Part shown: positions 41,387 through 50,184 of the stretch, one piece after another
Numbering within the stretch: the stretch's first letter is position 1
How the letters are laid out: every line of letters begins with the position of its first letter
DNA from: Streptomyces aquilus
GTDB taxonomy: Bacteria > Actinomycetota > Actinomycetes > Streptomycetales > Streptomycetaceae
Reading direction: 5' to 3'
Assembly (NCBI RefSeq): GCF_003955715.1
Contig: NZ_CP034463.1
Coordinates: forward strand, 1,736,001 to 1,800,000
DNA length: 64,000 nt
The notes under the pieces: generated by a model
The model's database searches: none
Told to the model about the DNA's origin: nothing
The model's input: the letters and a program-made list of their open reading frames with translations, nothing else
Translations under genes and position numbers: made by a program

Positions 41387-41800
41387 CTACAGAGCTCGCA
41401 GTCCTTCGATGACCTCGCGCAGAATCCGTTCGTCAGGAAGCTGCGCGGGCGGCACGGGGCGGCTGACGGTGACGCAGCCGAGTTCCAGGAGGTCACCGAG
41501 CAGTACCCGGACCACGCCCAGGGGCAGGTCCGCGCCTGCGGCGAGTTCGGCGACGGACTGGGTCTCCGGGCGGCACAGTTCGATCAGCGCCCGGTGTTCC
41601 GGCCCCAGCGAGGTGTCCTCGTCGGGGCCGGGCGCCGCCGCGTCCAGGGTGACGAGGGCGATGAGGTCGAAGCGCACCCCGGTGGGGCCGGGTTTGGTCC
41701 GTCCGCCCGTCATGGCGTACGGGCGGACGAGGGGCCCGGCCTCGCCGTCGTACCACTGGCTGCCCAGCTCGCGCGGGGCGCCCGTCATGTCCTCCGTCAT
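41387..41800 (-). CDS. cvnC: Conservon DUF742 protein
   Basis: A 137-residue DUF742 protein: VRPYAMTGGRTKP, then FDLIALV, LGPEHRALIELC and a winged-helix-like segment SVAELAAGADLPLGVVRVLLGDLLELGCVTV. Conservon C proteins are thought to form a membrane-proximal complex with A, B and D. AAGGCGG lies before the ATG. It follows cvnB by 20 bases. Confidence 0.9.
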   Translation of the reverse strand: MTEDMTGAPRELGSQWYDGEAGPLVRPYAMTGGRTKPGPTGVRFDLIALVTLDAAAPGPDEDTSLGPEHRALIELCRPETQSVAELAAGADLPLGVVRVLLGDLLELGCVTVSRPVPPAQLPDERILREVIEGLRAL

Positions 41801-41820
41801 GGGCGGACCGCCTTCTCGTC

Positions 41821-42255
41821 TCATCCGGCGGGCGGCCGTGCGGCTACCCGCGGCGCCGTGTACAGGTGCTCGCCGACGCGTTTGACCAGGCGGGCCATCT
41901 CGTAGGCCACGAGGCCGATGTCGGCGGTCACGGCCGTGAGGAGCGCGAGGCAGGAGCCGTCGCCGGCGGCGGCCACGAACAGGTAGCCGTCGTCCATCTC
42001 GACCATCGTCTGCCGTACTCCGCCCGCGCCGAAGTGGCGTCCGGCGCCCTTGGCCAGGCTGTGGAAGCCGGAGGCGACCGCGGCGAGGTGCTCCGCGTCC
42101 TCGCGGCGCAGGTCGGTCGACGCCCCCACGGCGAGGCCGTCGTTGGACAGCACCACGGCGTGCCGTACCTCGCTGACGCGCAGCACCAGGTCGTCCAGCA
42201 GCCAGTCGAGTTCGCCGGACCGCTGAGCGGCCCTCATGGCCGGGTCCTGGATCAT
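41821..42255 (-). CDS. cvnB: Conservon roadblock/LC7 protein
   Basis: A 144-residue roadblock domain protein (WLLDDLVLRVSEVRHAVVLSNDG, FHSLAKGAGRHFGAGGVRQTMVEMDDGYLFVAAAGDGSCLALL). Its ATG overlaps the kinase stop (ATGA), and GAAGGAG lies before it. It is the B component normally found second in conservons, acting as a GTPase-interacting partner. Confidence 0.92.
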   Translation of the reverse strand: MIQDPAMRAAQRSGELDWLLDDLVLRVSEVRHAVVLSNDGLAVGASTDLRREDAEHLAAVASGFHSLAKGAGRHFGAGGVRQTMVEMDDGYLFVAAAGDGSCLALLTAVTADIGLVAYEMARLVKRVGEHLYTAPRVAARPPAG

Positions 42256-44798
42256 TCGGGGTCTCCTTCGCTGCTGTCTCTTGGCGCGGGGGCATCCGGG
42301 GCGGCGCCGTGTCCGGGCCGGCGGCCGCCGCCGCGTGCCCAGCCGTCGCGGTAGGCCGCCATCCGGTCCCGTACGAGCTCGGGGGTGCGCCGTTCGTCGC
42401 CCCGGGGGTCGGGCCGCGGTTCCGGTTCCTCGGTGCGCGGCGCACGCAGCTGAGGAGCCAGGCTTGCCTGCCGGACGCGGCGCGGGAGGTCGTCCGTCGC
42501 GTCCGGTCCTTCGGGGTCCTCCTGGGGGCGGTGCAGCCGCAGGGTGGCGACTCCGGGGGGCGGGGTGTCGCCCGCGGACTCCGCCCTCGCCGTCGCCCTG
42601 TGCTCCGCCGGGGCCGGGGGTGCGGGGGGTACCAGTGCGGGCCGCTCGGCCGGCGCGTGGACGGATTCCTGGAGCCGGGCCGCGCCGGGCATGCGCGCGT
42701 ACTCGCGTTCCGTATCGGCCGCCTTGCGGGGGGAACGTTCCTCCGCGCCGCTGTGCAGCAGGGCGGTGGGCAGCAGGACCACCGCGGTGGTGCCGCCGTA
42801 CGGCGAGGTGCGCAGGTGCACCTTGATGCCGTGCCGGGCCGCCAGCCGGCTGACCACGAACAGGCCGAGCCGGTCGCTGTCGAAGAGGTCGAGCGCCTCG
42901 GACTGCTCGATGCGGCGGTTGGCCTCGGTGAGGGTCTCCTTCCCCATGCCGAGCCCGCGGTCCTCGACCTCGATGGCATAACCGTTGCCGACGGGTTCGC
43001 CGGTGACGCGCACGCGCGTGTGCGGCGGCGAGAACTGTGCGGCGTTCTCGACGATCTCCGCGAGGAGGTGGGTGAGGTCGGCGACGGCGCCGCCGACCAC
43101 GGACGCCTCGGGGAGCTGGCGTACCTCGACGCGCGCGTAGTCCTCGACCTCGGAGACGGCCGCGCGGACCACGTTGGTCAGGGAGACCGGCATGCGCCAG
43201 GCCCGGCCGGGTGCGGCTCCGGAGAGGATGATCAGGCTCTCCGCGTGCCGCCGCATCCGGGTGGTGAGGTGGTCGAGGCGGAAGAGGTCGCTCAGCTCGC
43301 CCGGGTCCTCGGAGCGGCGCTCCATGCTGTCCAGGAGGCTCAGCTGACGGTGGACCAGGACCTGGCTGCGCCGGGCGAGGTTGACGAACACCCCGGAGAT
43401 GCCGCTGGCGAGCTCGGCACGCTCCACGGCGGCCCGCAGCGCGGCCCGGTGCACGGTGCCGAGGGCCTCGGCGACCTGCCCCGTCTCGTCCTCGGAGGGC
43501 GGCCCGGACGGTGCCTCCGCGCGGATGTCGATCTCCTCTCCGGCCCGCAGTTTCCGCATGGCCTCGGGGAGTTTGCGCCGGGCGATCTCCAGGGCGCTGT
43601 TGCGCAGGCTCACCAGCTCGACGACCAGCCCACGTCCGATGCGCACGGAGATGACCAGGGAGGCGGCGACGGCGACGAGACCGAGCAGGACGGCCGCGCC
43701 GGCCGGGGTGAGCAGTCCGCGGGTGAACGGGTCGGCGCGGTCGGCGACCCCGCGTCCCGCGTCGGCCTCGATCGTCCGCATGCCGTCCTGCACGCGCGCG
43801 TGTGCCTTCGCCCAGGTCGCCTCGGGTGCCGCGTTGATCGCGGAGGCGCCGGCCCGGCTCGTGAGGACCCGGTCCTCGACGGTCGCGACGGCGACGTAGT
43901 CACCGCCGTCGGCGAGGTCCCGCCAGGCGCCGCGTTCGGAGCCGCGCAGATCGGCGACGGCGGCCTCGGTGAGGGCGCGGCGGGTGTCGACGGCGCCGGT
44001 GAACAGCCGCAGCCGTGTTCCGTCGAGGCGTCCGGCGAGCCGTGCGCTGGAGAGCACGACGTCCTCCTGGGCCAGGGCCTCGCCCGCGCGGGAGAACTCG
44101 AGGAGCACGCGCGCGTCGGAGCCCAGTTCGGCGTCCTGGATGCCGGTGAGGGCGCCGCCGACGGAGAAGGCCGTCGAGATGGTGCGCGAGTAGCGGCCGT
44201 ACGTCTCGTCCCAGCCCGCGCGGCGGTCGAGGACCGCGGTGCGCAGGGAGCTCAGTGCCTCGGCGCCGCTGACGAAGGTCTCCAGGCGCTGGGCCACACC
44301 CGCGGGCAACTCCTCGCTGTCCGCGACGGTGTTGCCCGCGCCGAGCCGCAGTTTCGCCACCGCCTGGTCGGTGCGGTCCGCGAGGGTCTTGAGGTCGCCG
44401 GCGCGGCCCGCGGCCGGGTCGGTGGCGTAGCGGACCGCGGCCGCGCGCTCGGCCTGGAGGGCTGCGACGGCCGCCGCGACCGGGGTGCGGATCTCGGAGT
44501 CGACGCGCTGCAACTGCCGCAGCCGGGAGACGTCCTGGGCGGTGGTCACGGTGGCGTACGCCCAGAGGGCGAGCAGGGAGACGACCGGCACCATCAGCAG
44601 GCAGACGATCTTGGCGCGCACGGTGCGCGGGCGTATCCGCCAGCCTCCCTCGTGTGTGGGCGGGTCGTCGGGGACGGCGCCCATCGGGTCGTCCGGCCCT
44701 TCGTCGGCCGGTGGTCCGGCGTGTGCGCGGCGGCCGCGGGCCGGGCCGGCGGACGGTGGCTCGGAGCCGGTCGTGGGGGTCCTACGGGGTGTTCGCAT
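42252..44798 (-). CDS. cvnA: Conservon sensor kinase-like protein with nitrate/nitrite-sensing domain
   Basis: An 848-residue membrane protein. A Pro-rich cytoplasmic start (1-55) and TM1 (about 62-84) lead to an extracytoplasmic NIT-like helical sensor (about 85-360), TM2 (about 367-388), HAMP-like linker and a HATPase domain with NAAQFSPPHTRV, DRGLGMG and RLGLFVVSRLAARHG. The usual His-acceptor box is replaced by helices with LARRSQVLVHRQLSLLD, as in other conservon A proteins. The C-terminal 200 residues are disordered. AGGAGG lies before the ATG. Confidence 0.92.
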   Translation of the reverse strand: MRTPRRTPTTGSEPPSAGPARGRRAHAGPPADEGPDDPMGAVPDDPPTHEGGWRIRPRTVRAKIVCLLMVPVVSLLALWAYATVTTAQDVSRLRQLQRVDSEIRTPVAAAVAALQAERAAAVRYATDPAAGRAGDLKTLADRTDQAVAKLRLGAGNTVADSEELPAGVAQRLETFVSGAEALSSLRTAVLDRRAGWDETYGRYSRTISTAFSVGGALTGIQDAELGSDARVLLEFSRAGEALAQEDVVLSSARLAGRLDGTRLRLFTGAVDTRRALTEAAVADLRGSERGAWRDLADGGDYVAVATVEDRVLTSRAGASAINAAPEATWAKAHARVQDGMRTIEADAGRGVADRADPFTRGLLTPAGAAVLLGLVAVAASLVISVRIGRGLVVELVSLRNSALEIARRKLPEAMRKLRAGEEIDIRAEAPSGPPSEDETGQVAEALGTVHRAALRAAVERAELASGISGVFVNLARRSQVLVHRQLSLLDSMERRSEDPGELSDLFRLDHLTTRMRRHAESLIILSGAAPGRAWRMPVSLTNVVRAAVSEVEDYARVEVRQLPEASVVGGAVADLTHLLAEIVENAAQFSPPHTRVRVTGEPVGNGYAIEVEDRGLGMGKETLTEANRRIEQSEALDLFDSDRLGLFVVSRLAARHGIKVHLRTSPYGGTTAVVLLPTALLHSGAEERSPRKAADTEREYARMPGAARLQESVHAPAERPALVPPAPPAPAEHRATARAESAGDTPPPGVATLRLHRPQEDPEGPDATDDLPRRVRQASLAPQLRAPRTEEPEPRPDPRGDERRTPELVRDRMAAYRDGWARGGGRRPGHGAAPDAPAPRDSSEGDPE

Positions 44799-44841
44799 GG
44801 CCTCCTGCCTCGGAGAGTGGTTCGGCTCGCCCGGAGGGCCC

Positions 44842-45618
44842 TCAGAGGGCGGCGACGTTCTCGACCGGCCGCTGGGCGGAGGCGGAAGCCTCGCGCTCTC
44901 CCGTGGAGGGCGACAGCGCGACGAAGGCCGAGGTCAGGAACAGATAGGACCCGAGCCCGACGGCGAGCGGGAAGATGAACTGCATCGCCGTCGCCCCGGG
45001 CAGCGCGGCGCCGGACGGTGTGACGCGCACGCTCATCGCGAACATCCCGGTGTAGTGCATGCTGCTCACCGCGGCGCCCATGATCAGGGAGGCGATGGTG
45101 ACGGCGACGGGCGACTTGATGTTGAGCGCCGCCCACAGCGCGGCGGTCGCGGCCACCACGGCGATCAGGACGGAGAGTCCGACGAGCACCGGGTCGTAGT
45201 GCACCTGACCGTGCAGACGAACGGCCGCCATGCCCAGGTAGTGCATGCTGGCGACACCGAGTCCGGTGGTGAGCCCGCCGAGGAAGAGCGCGCGGGCGCG
45301 GTCGCGGCTGTAGCCGACGGCGAAGACGCCGGCACAGACGACGATCATGGCGACGAGCAGGCTCACGATGGTGAGCGGCACGTCGTAGCGGATGTCCGTG
45401 CCGCTGACGCTGAAGCCGAGCATGGCCACGAAGTGCATGGTCCAGATGCCGGTGCCGATCGCCGAGGCCGCGGTGATGAGCCAGTTGCGGCGCGAGCGTC
45501 CGGTGGCGCCGAGCGCGCGCATGGTGCAGCGCAGGCCGAGTGCGGCGCCGATGCAGGCCATCACGTACGACAGCACGGGGGTCAGCCAGCCGAGGGCTGC
45601 GTGGTCCAGGTGTCCCAT
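44842..45618 (-). CDS. MHYT-domain membrane sensor protein
   Basis: A 258-residue membrane protein with seven predicted helices and the MHYT signature repeated: MHFVAML, MHYLGM and MHYTGM. The domain is believed to bind copper or sense a diatomic gas (O2, NO, CO) in the membrane. It has no output domain of its own, so it may signal to the kinase 43 bases downstream, cvnA. That arrangement suggests co-transcription. Confidence 0.88.
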   Translation of the reverse strand: MGHLDHAALGWLTPVLSYVMACIGAALGLRCTMRALGATGRSRRNWLITAASAIGTGIWTMHFVAMLGFSVSGTDIRYDVPLTIVSLLVAMIVVCAGVFAVGYSRDRARALFLGGLTTGLGVASMHYLGMAAVRLHGQVHYDPVLVGLSVLIAVVAATAALWAALNIKSPVAVTIASLIMGAAVSSMHYTGMFAMSVRVTPSGAALPGATAMQFIFPLAVGLGSYLFLTSAFVALSPSTGEREASASAQRPVENVAAL

Positions 45619-45761
45619 GGCCCCGGGACGCTAGTCGGGGCACGGGTGCACAAAGGGGGCGCATTTCGAAAGCTGTTGGAATATGACGCAGCGATGTACC
45701 TGAACGATCGCGTCCCGCTCGAACGTGCGCACAGAAGCATCACCCTTGTCGGTGAGGGATC

Positions 45762-46370
45762 ATGCGGAACATGAGCGACGACCACACACATGTCCAGGAG
45801 TTCTTCGGCGCCCGGGCGGCCGACTGGGACGCCCGGTTCCCCGACGACGGTCCCTCCTACGCGGCCGCGGTCGCCGAGCTCGGGCTGCGCGAAGGGGACC
45901 GCGTGCTCGACGCCGGCTGCGGCACCGGACGCGCCCTGACGCCCCTGCGTGCCGCCGTGGGCCCCTCGGGAGCGGTCCTCGGGGCCGACCTGACTCCGGC
46001 CATGCTCCAGGCCGCCGTACGAGCGGGACGGGACCGCGACGGGCAGCTGCTGCTCGCCGACGTGGCCGCGCTGCCGTTGCGCTCGCGGTCCCTGGACGCG
46101 GTGTTCGGGGCGGGGCTGATCTCCCACCTGCCCGATCCGGCCGAGAACCTGCGGGCGTTGGCGCGCGTGGTGCGCCCGGGCGGCATCCTGGCGCTGTTCC
46201 ATCCGATCGGCAGGGCGGCGCTCGCGGCGCGGCAGGGTCGTCAGATCACTCCGGAAGACCTGCGCGCCGAGCCCAACCTCCGGCCGCTGCTGGCCGGTTC
46301 CGGGTGGCGGCTGACGTCGTACGTCGACGAGGACGCGCGGTTCCTGGCACTGGCGGTGCGCGGGGACTGA
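45762..46370 (+). CDS. Class I SAM-dependent methyltransferase
   Basis: A 202-residue methyltransferase of the UbiE/Methyltransf_11 type. SAM-binding motif VLDAGCGTGR (about 47-56), the acidic residue in LGADLTPAML and the LLADVAALPLRSRSLDAVF post-motif are all visible, followed by ALARVVRPGGILALF. The substrate is unknown. A short TCACC/GGTGA hairpin overlaps the ribosome site. It converges on the hydrolase gene, ending 6 bases short of it. Confidence 0.85.
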   Translation: MRNMSDDHTHVQEFFGARAADWDARFPDDGPSYAAAVAELGLREGDRVLDAGCGTGRALTPLRAAVGPSGAVLGADLTPAMLQAAVRAGRDRDGQLLLADVAALPLRSRSLDAVFGAGLISHLPDPAENLRALARVVRPGGILALFHPIGRAALAARQGRQITPEDLRAEPNLRPLLAGSGWRLTSYVDEDARFLALAVRGD

Positions 46371-46376
46371 GCGTCC

Positions 46377-47132
46377 TCACGCCGGTCCGGCGACCGCGGC
46401 CACGAACGCCTCGGGGTTGTCGAACATGACGTTGTGGCCGGCGCCGGGCACGGTCAGCACCCGCACGCCCGCCTTCTCCAGCCGCTCCCTGCCCTCGAGT
46501 TCGCCGCTCGACTCGCCCTGCAGGTACACGCGGTCGACGGTGAGCCCTTCGAGGATCGTGCGCATCACGGGGTCGGAACCGCGCCGCAGCCCGACCGCCG
46601 AGCGGTGCAGGGCGCGCGGGTCGGCCAGCCGCATGGTCGCGGCCCACAGCGGTCCGACCGCTTCCAGCACGCGCGCGTGGCCACCGTCGACGAAGGCGTC
46701 CTCCTCGTGGGAGGCGATGCCGCTGCTGCCCGCGGCCGGCGGCGGGGAGGCGTCCAGGTTGGCCTCGGTGAGCACCAGGCGGGAGACCAGTTCGGGCCGC
46801 CGGTGGGCGAGCACGATCGCGACGGCGCCGCCCATGCTGTGCCCGATCACCTCGGCGCCGGTGAGCTCCGCCGCGTCCAGTGCCGCCGCCAGGGCGTCGG
46901 CATGCTCCTCCAGCGTGTAGCCGAAGTGCTCGGGCCGGTCGCTGAGGCCGTGCCCGGGCAGATCCACGAACAGGCTGCGCCGGCCCGCGAGTTCGGGCCG
47001 GGCGGCGATGTGGGCGTGGTACACGGAGGACATCGCCCCCAGCCCGTGCACGTACACGCGCGCGGGTTCCTCGCCGGGCATCTCCGTCCAGCGGATACGG
47101 CTTCCCTTGCTGTCGAACTCGGCCTGCTGCAT
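46377..47132 (-). CDS. Alpha/beta hydrolase
   Basis: A 251-residue cytoplasmic alpha/beta hydrolase. Oxyanion-hole VHGLGAMSSVYH, LPGHGLSDRP, nucleophile serine in GHSMGG near residue 97, and catalytic histidine in GAGHNVMFDNP are all visible. GGGAGG lies before the ATG. It diverges from the PadR gene across 109 bases, so is probably its target. Substrate unknown. Confidence 0.87.
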   Translation of the reverse strand: MQQAEFDSKGSRIRWTEMPGEEPARVYVHGLGAMSSVYHAHIAARPELAGRRSLFVDLPGHGLSDRPEHFGYTLEEHADALAAALDAAELTGAEVIGHSMGGAVAIVLAHRRPELVSRLVLTEANLDASPPPAAGSSGIASHEEDAFVDGGHARVLEAVGPLWAATMRLADPRALHRSAVGLRRGSDPVMRTILEGLTVDRVYLQGESSGELEGRERLEKAGVRVLTVPGAGHNVMFDNPEAFVAAVAGPA

Positions 47133-47176
47133 CGCGTCCTCCCTCGTCGGCGTCAGCGGCGACAATACATCGGTTA

Positions 47177-47216
47177 CGAGGTATAGAGAAGTCGAGGTAT
47201 CCACTGAGCGATGTAC
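47177..47216. promoter_or_regulatory. 16-bp-phased CGAGGTAT repeats between hydrolase and padR
   Basis: CGAGGTAT occurs at 47177-47184 and 47193-47200, and a variant CGATGTAC at 47209-47216, at an exact 16-base period. A TACATCG/CGATGTA inverted pair also spans this region. These are candidate PadR binding sites controlling both divergent genes. Confidence 0.5.
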
Positions 47217-47241
47217 ACCGCGGATACGACAGAATGCGGGC

Positions 47242-47766
47242 ATGCTGGAGCTCGCCATCCTCGGATTCCTGTACGACGCCCCCCTGCACGGTTACGAGCT
47301 GCGCAAACGCATCACCGCGCTCACCGGGCACGTGAAACCGATCGCCGAGAGCACGCTCTACCCGGCGATCAAGCGGCTGGAGAAGGCCGGGCTGCTGGAT
47401 CGCGCGACGGAGCCCGGTTCCGTCGCCGCGCCACGGCACGTGCTGACCCTCACCGAGGACGGCCGTCACGAGCTGCGCCGGCGACTCGCCGAGCCGGTGC
47501 AGCGCGACATCACCGACGAGAACCGCTGGTTCACGCTGCTCGCGTTCCTCCGGCACCTGGAGGACGCGCCCGCGCAGGCGGCCGTGCTGCGGCGCAGGCT
47601 GGCGTTCCTGGAGGAGCCGGCGAGCTTCTTCTACGAGGGTGACCGGCCCCTGAGCGCCGAGGAGTTGGACGATCCCTTCCGGCGCGGGATCCTGACGATC
47701 GCGCGCGCGACGTCCCGCGCCGAACTCGGCTGGCTGCGGGACACCCTGGCCTCACTCGACGGCTGA
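47242..47766 (+). CDS. PadR-family regulator
   Basis: A 174-residue PadR repressor. The N-terminus MLELAILGFLYDAPLHGYELRKRI and STLYPAIKRLEKAGLLDR form the winged helix; the C-terminus is a dimerising coiled-coil-like domain (FFYEGDRPL..ATSRAELGWLRDTL). The ATG at 47242 is chosen from the conserved PadR start. It diverges from the hydrolase and overlaps the convergent MpaB-like gene by 15 bases at its end. Confidence 0.88.
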   Translation: MLELAILGFLYDAPLHGYELRKRITALTGHVKPIAESTLYPAIKRLEKAGLLDRATEPGSVAAPRHVLTLTEDGRHELRRRLAEPVQRDITDENRWFTLLAFLRHLEDAPAQAAVLRRRLAFLEEPASFFYEGDRPLSAEELDDPFRRGILTIARATSRAELGWLRDTLASLDG

Positions 47767-48648
47767 ACCGTCCCGATGCCGTACGGGGCATCCGCGTACC
47801 CCCGGAACGGGGCGGGTGCCCAGGTCCGCCAGCCGGTAGCCGTCCGGGTAGCCCTTGATCTCCCAGTTCTGCCGGGCGAAGTGCGGTGCGCTGCGCGGCG
47901 GGAGCAGCCGGACCGCGCGGCCGCGCAGGCGTACGGCGCCCCGCACGAGCCCGCGGGTCGCCGCGCCCGGAGCCGGATAGCGGAAGGCGCGCAGCAGGGG
48001 TTCGTCGAGGAGGGCGAGCGTCGCGGTCCGCAGCAGGGGCGCCAGGGGGCGTGGGTACCAGGACGCCATCAGGTCGAGCGTGGCGTCCGAGACGCGCCGC
48101 GCCCCCTCGTCCCAGCCGAAGTGGGCCTGCTCGTAGGCGTCGAGGCAGTCCTCGAACTCCTCGTAGCTCCCGGGGAGGTCCGTGATGCCCATGTGCCGCC
48201 CCAGGGTGCGGTAGTGGACGACCGAGGCGACGATCTCGTGACGGGACAGTCGACGCCACGCGTAGGTGTCGATCCACCGTCTGGGCATCACCACGAACGT
48301 GCACAGGACGTAGCGCATGTCGTCGTTCGTGATGTCGTAGCTGCGGTGCATCTGGTTGATGCGGCGGATCGCCGTACGGCTCTCCTCGCTGCCGAAGCCG
48401 TGCTCGACGACGGCGTCCAGGAGCAGCGAGGTGTCGTCGTACCGCTTCTGCGTCCGGTCCGTGAGCTCCGCCGTCTCGGCGAGCAGCCGGCCGATGCTCG
48501 GGACGGCGTAGGTGCGGTAGAGGGCCAGCTCCAGGGAGCGGGTGAAGTCCCAGGGGAACTCGTACGCGGCCATCAGCCGGTAGATCTCCGAGGCGTCCTG
48601 GTACGGGTCCATCCGCCGTATCCGCCGGAGCCGCTCGAACCGCTTCAC
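47752..48648 (-). CDS. MpaB-like (DUF2236) oxygenase-family protein
   Basis: A protein of about 298 residues with the DUF2236/MpaB fold of latex-clearing-protein relatives: FPWDFTRSLELALYRTYAVPSIGRLL, RRINQMHRSYDITNDDMRYVLCTFVVMPRRW and HYRTLGRHMGIT. The conserved histidines are those that bind heme in the family. I prefer the GTG at 48648 with AGGGGG upstream, because the extra N-terminus from 48840 is unlike homologues. Its substrate is unknown; polyisoprene or polyketide oxidations are known for the family. Confidence 0.82.
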   Translation of the reverse strand: MKRFERLRRIRRMDPYQDASEIYRLMAAYEFPWDFTRSLELALYRTYAVPSIGRLLAETAELTDRTQKRYDDTSLLLDAVVEHGFGSEESRTAIRRINQMHRSYDITNDDMRYVLCTFVVMPRRWIDTYAWRRLSRHEIVASVVHYRTLGRHMGITDLPGSYEEFEDCLDAYEQAHFGWDEGARRVSDATLDLMASWYPRPLAPLLRTATLALLDEPLLRAFRYPAPGAATRGLVRGAVRLRGRAVRLLPPRSAPHFARQNWEIKGYPDGYRLADLGTRPVPGVRGCPVRHRDGSAVE

Positions 48649-48751
48649 CGCGACGTCCCCCTTCTGCCGTCGAGGCTCCAACTCTACGTTGAGTAGGAGG
48701 AGATGAACGATCAGTACAGGCGACACACCACGCAGGGGGAAGGTGGTCAGC

Positions 48752-49048
48752 ATGTGGGGCAGGATGCGCAAGTCAGTCACCAGATTCGTCAACACCGTGC
48801 GCGCCGACATCGACAGCGGCCGGGACAAGCGCACGCACAACCTGTTCGAGGCCGCGGCGGCCTACGTGTCGGCCTGCGCGGAGGACGACCAGGAGCAGAT
48901 CGACGAGGCCGCGGGCTGGGTGTCGCCGGAAGCGTTGTCCTTCGGGGTGAGCGAGCTGGCGTGCCGGGCCGTCATCGCGCTCGCGCGGGAGCGCGACGAG
49001 TCGCCGCAGACCGTGGCCCGCGCCCTGCTGGGGCTTCCGGCGGCCTGA
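48752..49048 (+). CDS. Small conserved hypothetical protein
   Basis: A 98-residue soluble, helical protein (MWGRMRKSVTRFVNTVRAD, then FEAAAAYVSACAEDD and FGVSELACRAVIALARERDE). I do not recognise a domain. The ATG is preceded by AAGGTGG 6 bases upstream, whereas the GTG at 48743 is not. It lies between the MpaB-like gene and a longer unknown protein gene. Codon use is strongly biased as in real genes. Confidence 0.65.
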   Translation: MWGRMRKSVTRFVNTVRADIDSGRDKRTHNLFEAAAAYVSACAEDDQEQIDEAAGWVSPEALSFGVSELACRAVIALARERDESPQTVARALLGLPAA

Positions 49049-49117
49049 AGGCGGGCCAACCGCGGTCGATTCGCCCCGTCCGACCGGAAAACTGCAGCTC
49101 CGGGGTGCATGGGAGTC

Positions 49118-49147
49118 GTGACAAGCTGCTTCCGCTCGCACTAGGGT
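49118..49147 (+). promoter_or_regulatory. Candidate housekeeping promoter
   Basis: GTGACA (49118-49123), 18 bases, then TAGGGT (49142-49147) match the streptomycete HrdB pattern. It would start transcription about 28 bases upstream of the gene at 49182. Confidence 0.45.
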
Positions 49148-49181
49148 GCGCGCCGTTGGACGAACCGATGGGGAGGCTGGG

Positions 49182-50024
49182 ATGGCCGGGACGGACGAGG
49201 ACGCCGTCGCCGCCGCGGACGATGCGCTCTATGTGCTCACGGCGGTGCTGCTGACGCCGGCGAAGTTCCCGAGCGTGCTGGGCGACGACTATCCGGAGGC
49301 CTGCGCGGCGCTCGGTCTCGCGCCGCTCGCCGACGGGTACGGCCTGGTGCTCGGCCAGGACGGCGACGGCTCCCGCTGGACGGTCGTCATCGACGACGTC
49401 TCGCTGGTCGCCGTCGCCATCGCGTCATGGGACTGCGGCATGGAGTACGAGCTGTCTCCCGACGAGCACACGGTCGTCGCCGCCCTGCCGGGCTGGCCGC
49501 TCGCCGTGGCCGTCGCCGCGCCGGGCGTGCCCGCTCCGCACGATCCCGGCCCGGAGGTGGCGGACCGCGCGCCGCTGACGCCGCCGGACACCTCCACGTG
49601 GGGGCCGGCCCAGCGCCGCCTGGGCGCTGACGAGATCGCCGTCCAGTGGTCGCTGTGGCGGGAGCAGATCGACGACGCGGAGTTCCCGATGCCGGGGGCG
49701 GCGGCCGAGGCCGCAGCGGCGGCGGAGAACTCGGAGAAGGCCGAGGGCACCGGCGGCCACCAGGGCGTTCGGCGCGTTCTGGCGGAGGCCCGCGGGTACG
49801 TGGACACGCCGCCGCCCCTGGGCCGGGTCCGGTCGTCGTTCGCGCCCGGAGACGCCCGCACGCTGCGCGCGGACGGCCCCGGCTGGTCGCTCGTGGCCAG
49901 GACGGACGACATCGCCTTCGTCCTGCTGGACGAGGAACCGGGCGAGGTCCTCCCGGTCGGCCGCGGCCCGGAGCTTCCGGGGCTGCTGGAGGCGCTCGAC
50001 AAGATGGCGGTACGGCCGCTCTGA
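49182..50024 (+). CDS. Hypothetical protein, two-part domain
   Basis: A 280-residue cytoplasmic protein with an acidic, alanine-rich linker near residues 175-195. Both halves contain a similar beta-rich core (WTVVIDDVSLVAVAIASWD in the first, WSLVARTDDIAFVLLDEEPG in the second), suggesting an internal duplication. I do not recognise the family. GGGAGG lies before the ATG at 49182. A promoter candidate lies upstream. Confidence 0.7.
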   Translation: MAGTDEDAVAAADDALYVLTAVLLTPAKFPSVLGDDYPEACAALGLAPLADGYGLVLGQDGDGSRWTVVIDDVSLVAVAIASWDCGMEYELSPDEHTVVAALPGWPLAVAVAAPGVPAPHDPGPEVADRAPLTPPDTSTWGPAQRRLGADEIAVQWSLWREQIDDAEFPMPGAAAEAAAAAENSEKAEGTGGHQGVRRVLAEARGYVDTPPPLGRVRSSFAPGDARTLRADGPGWSLVARTDDIAFVLLDEEPGEVLPVGRGPELPGLLEALDKMAVRPL

Positions 50025-50184
50025 GCGGGGCCGGCCGGGACGGCTGATCCAACTGACCGGCGGTGCGCGGCGGAACACCCATGCCGCGGCGTCATTCCAT
50101 GTGGTCCCACCCCATGGATGACCCGGCGGCGCACTCGCACGATGGGGCAGCTCTCGACTCCCCGTCCCGTCCTGGAGGCCGGTC

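Noticed and set aside
48703..49254. Frame beginning at ATG 48703 with a strong AGGAGG
   Set aside because: The product is basic, His/Arg/Gln-rich and overlaps two better frames. The upstream sequence is probably a fortuitous site, although a short peptide cannot be excluded.
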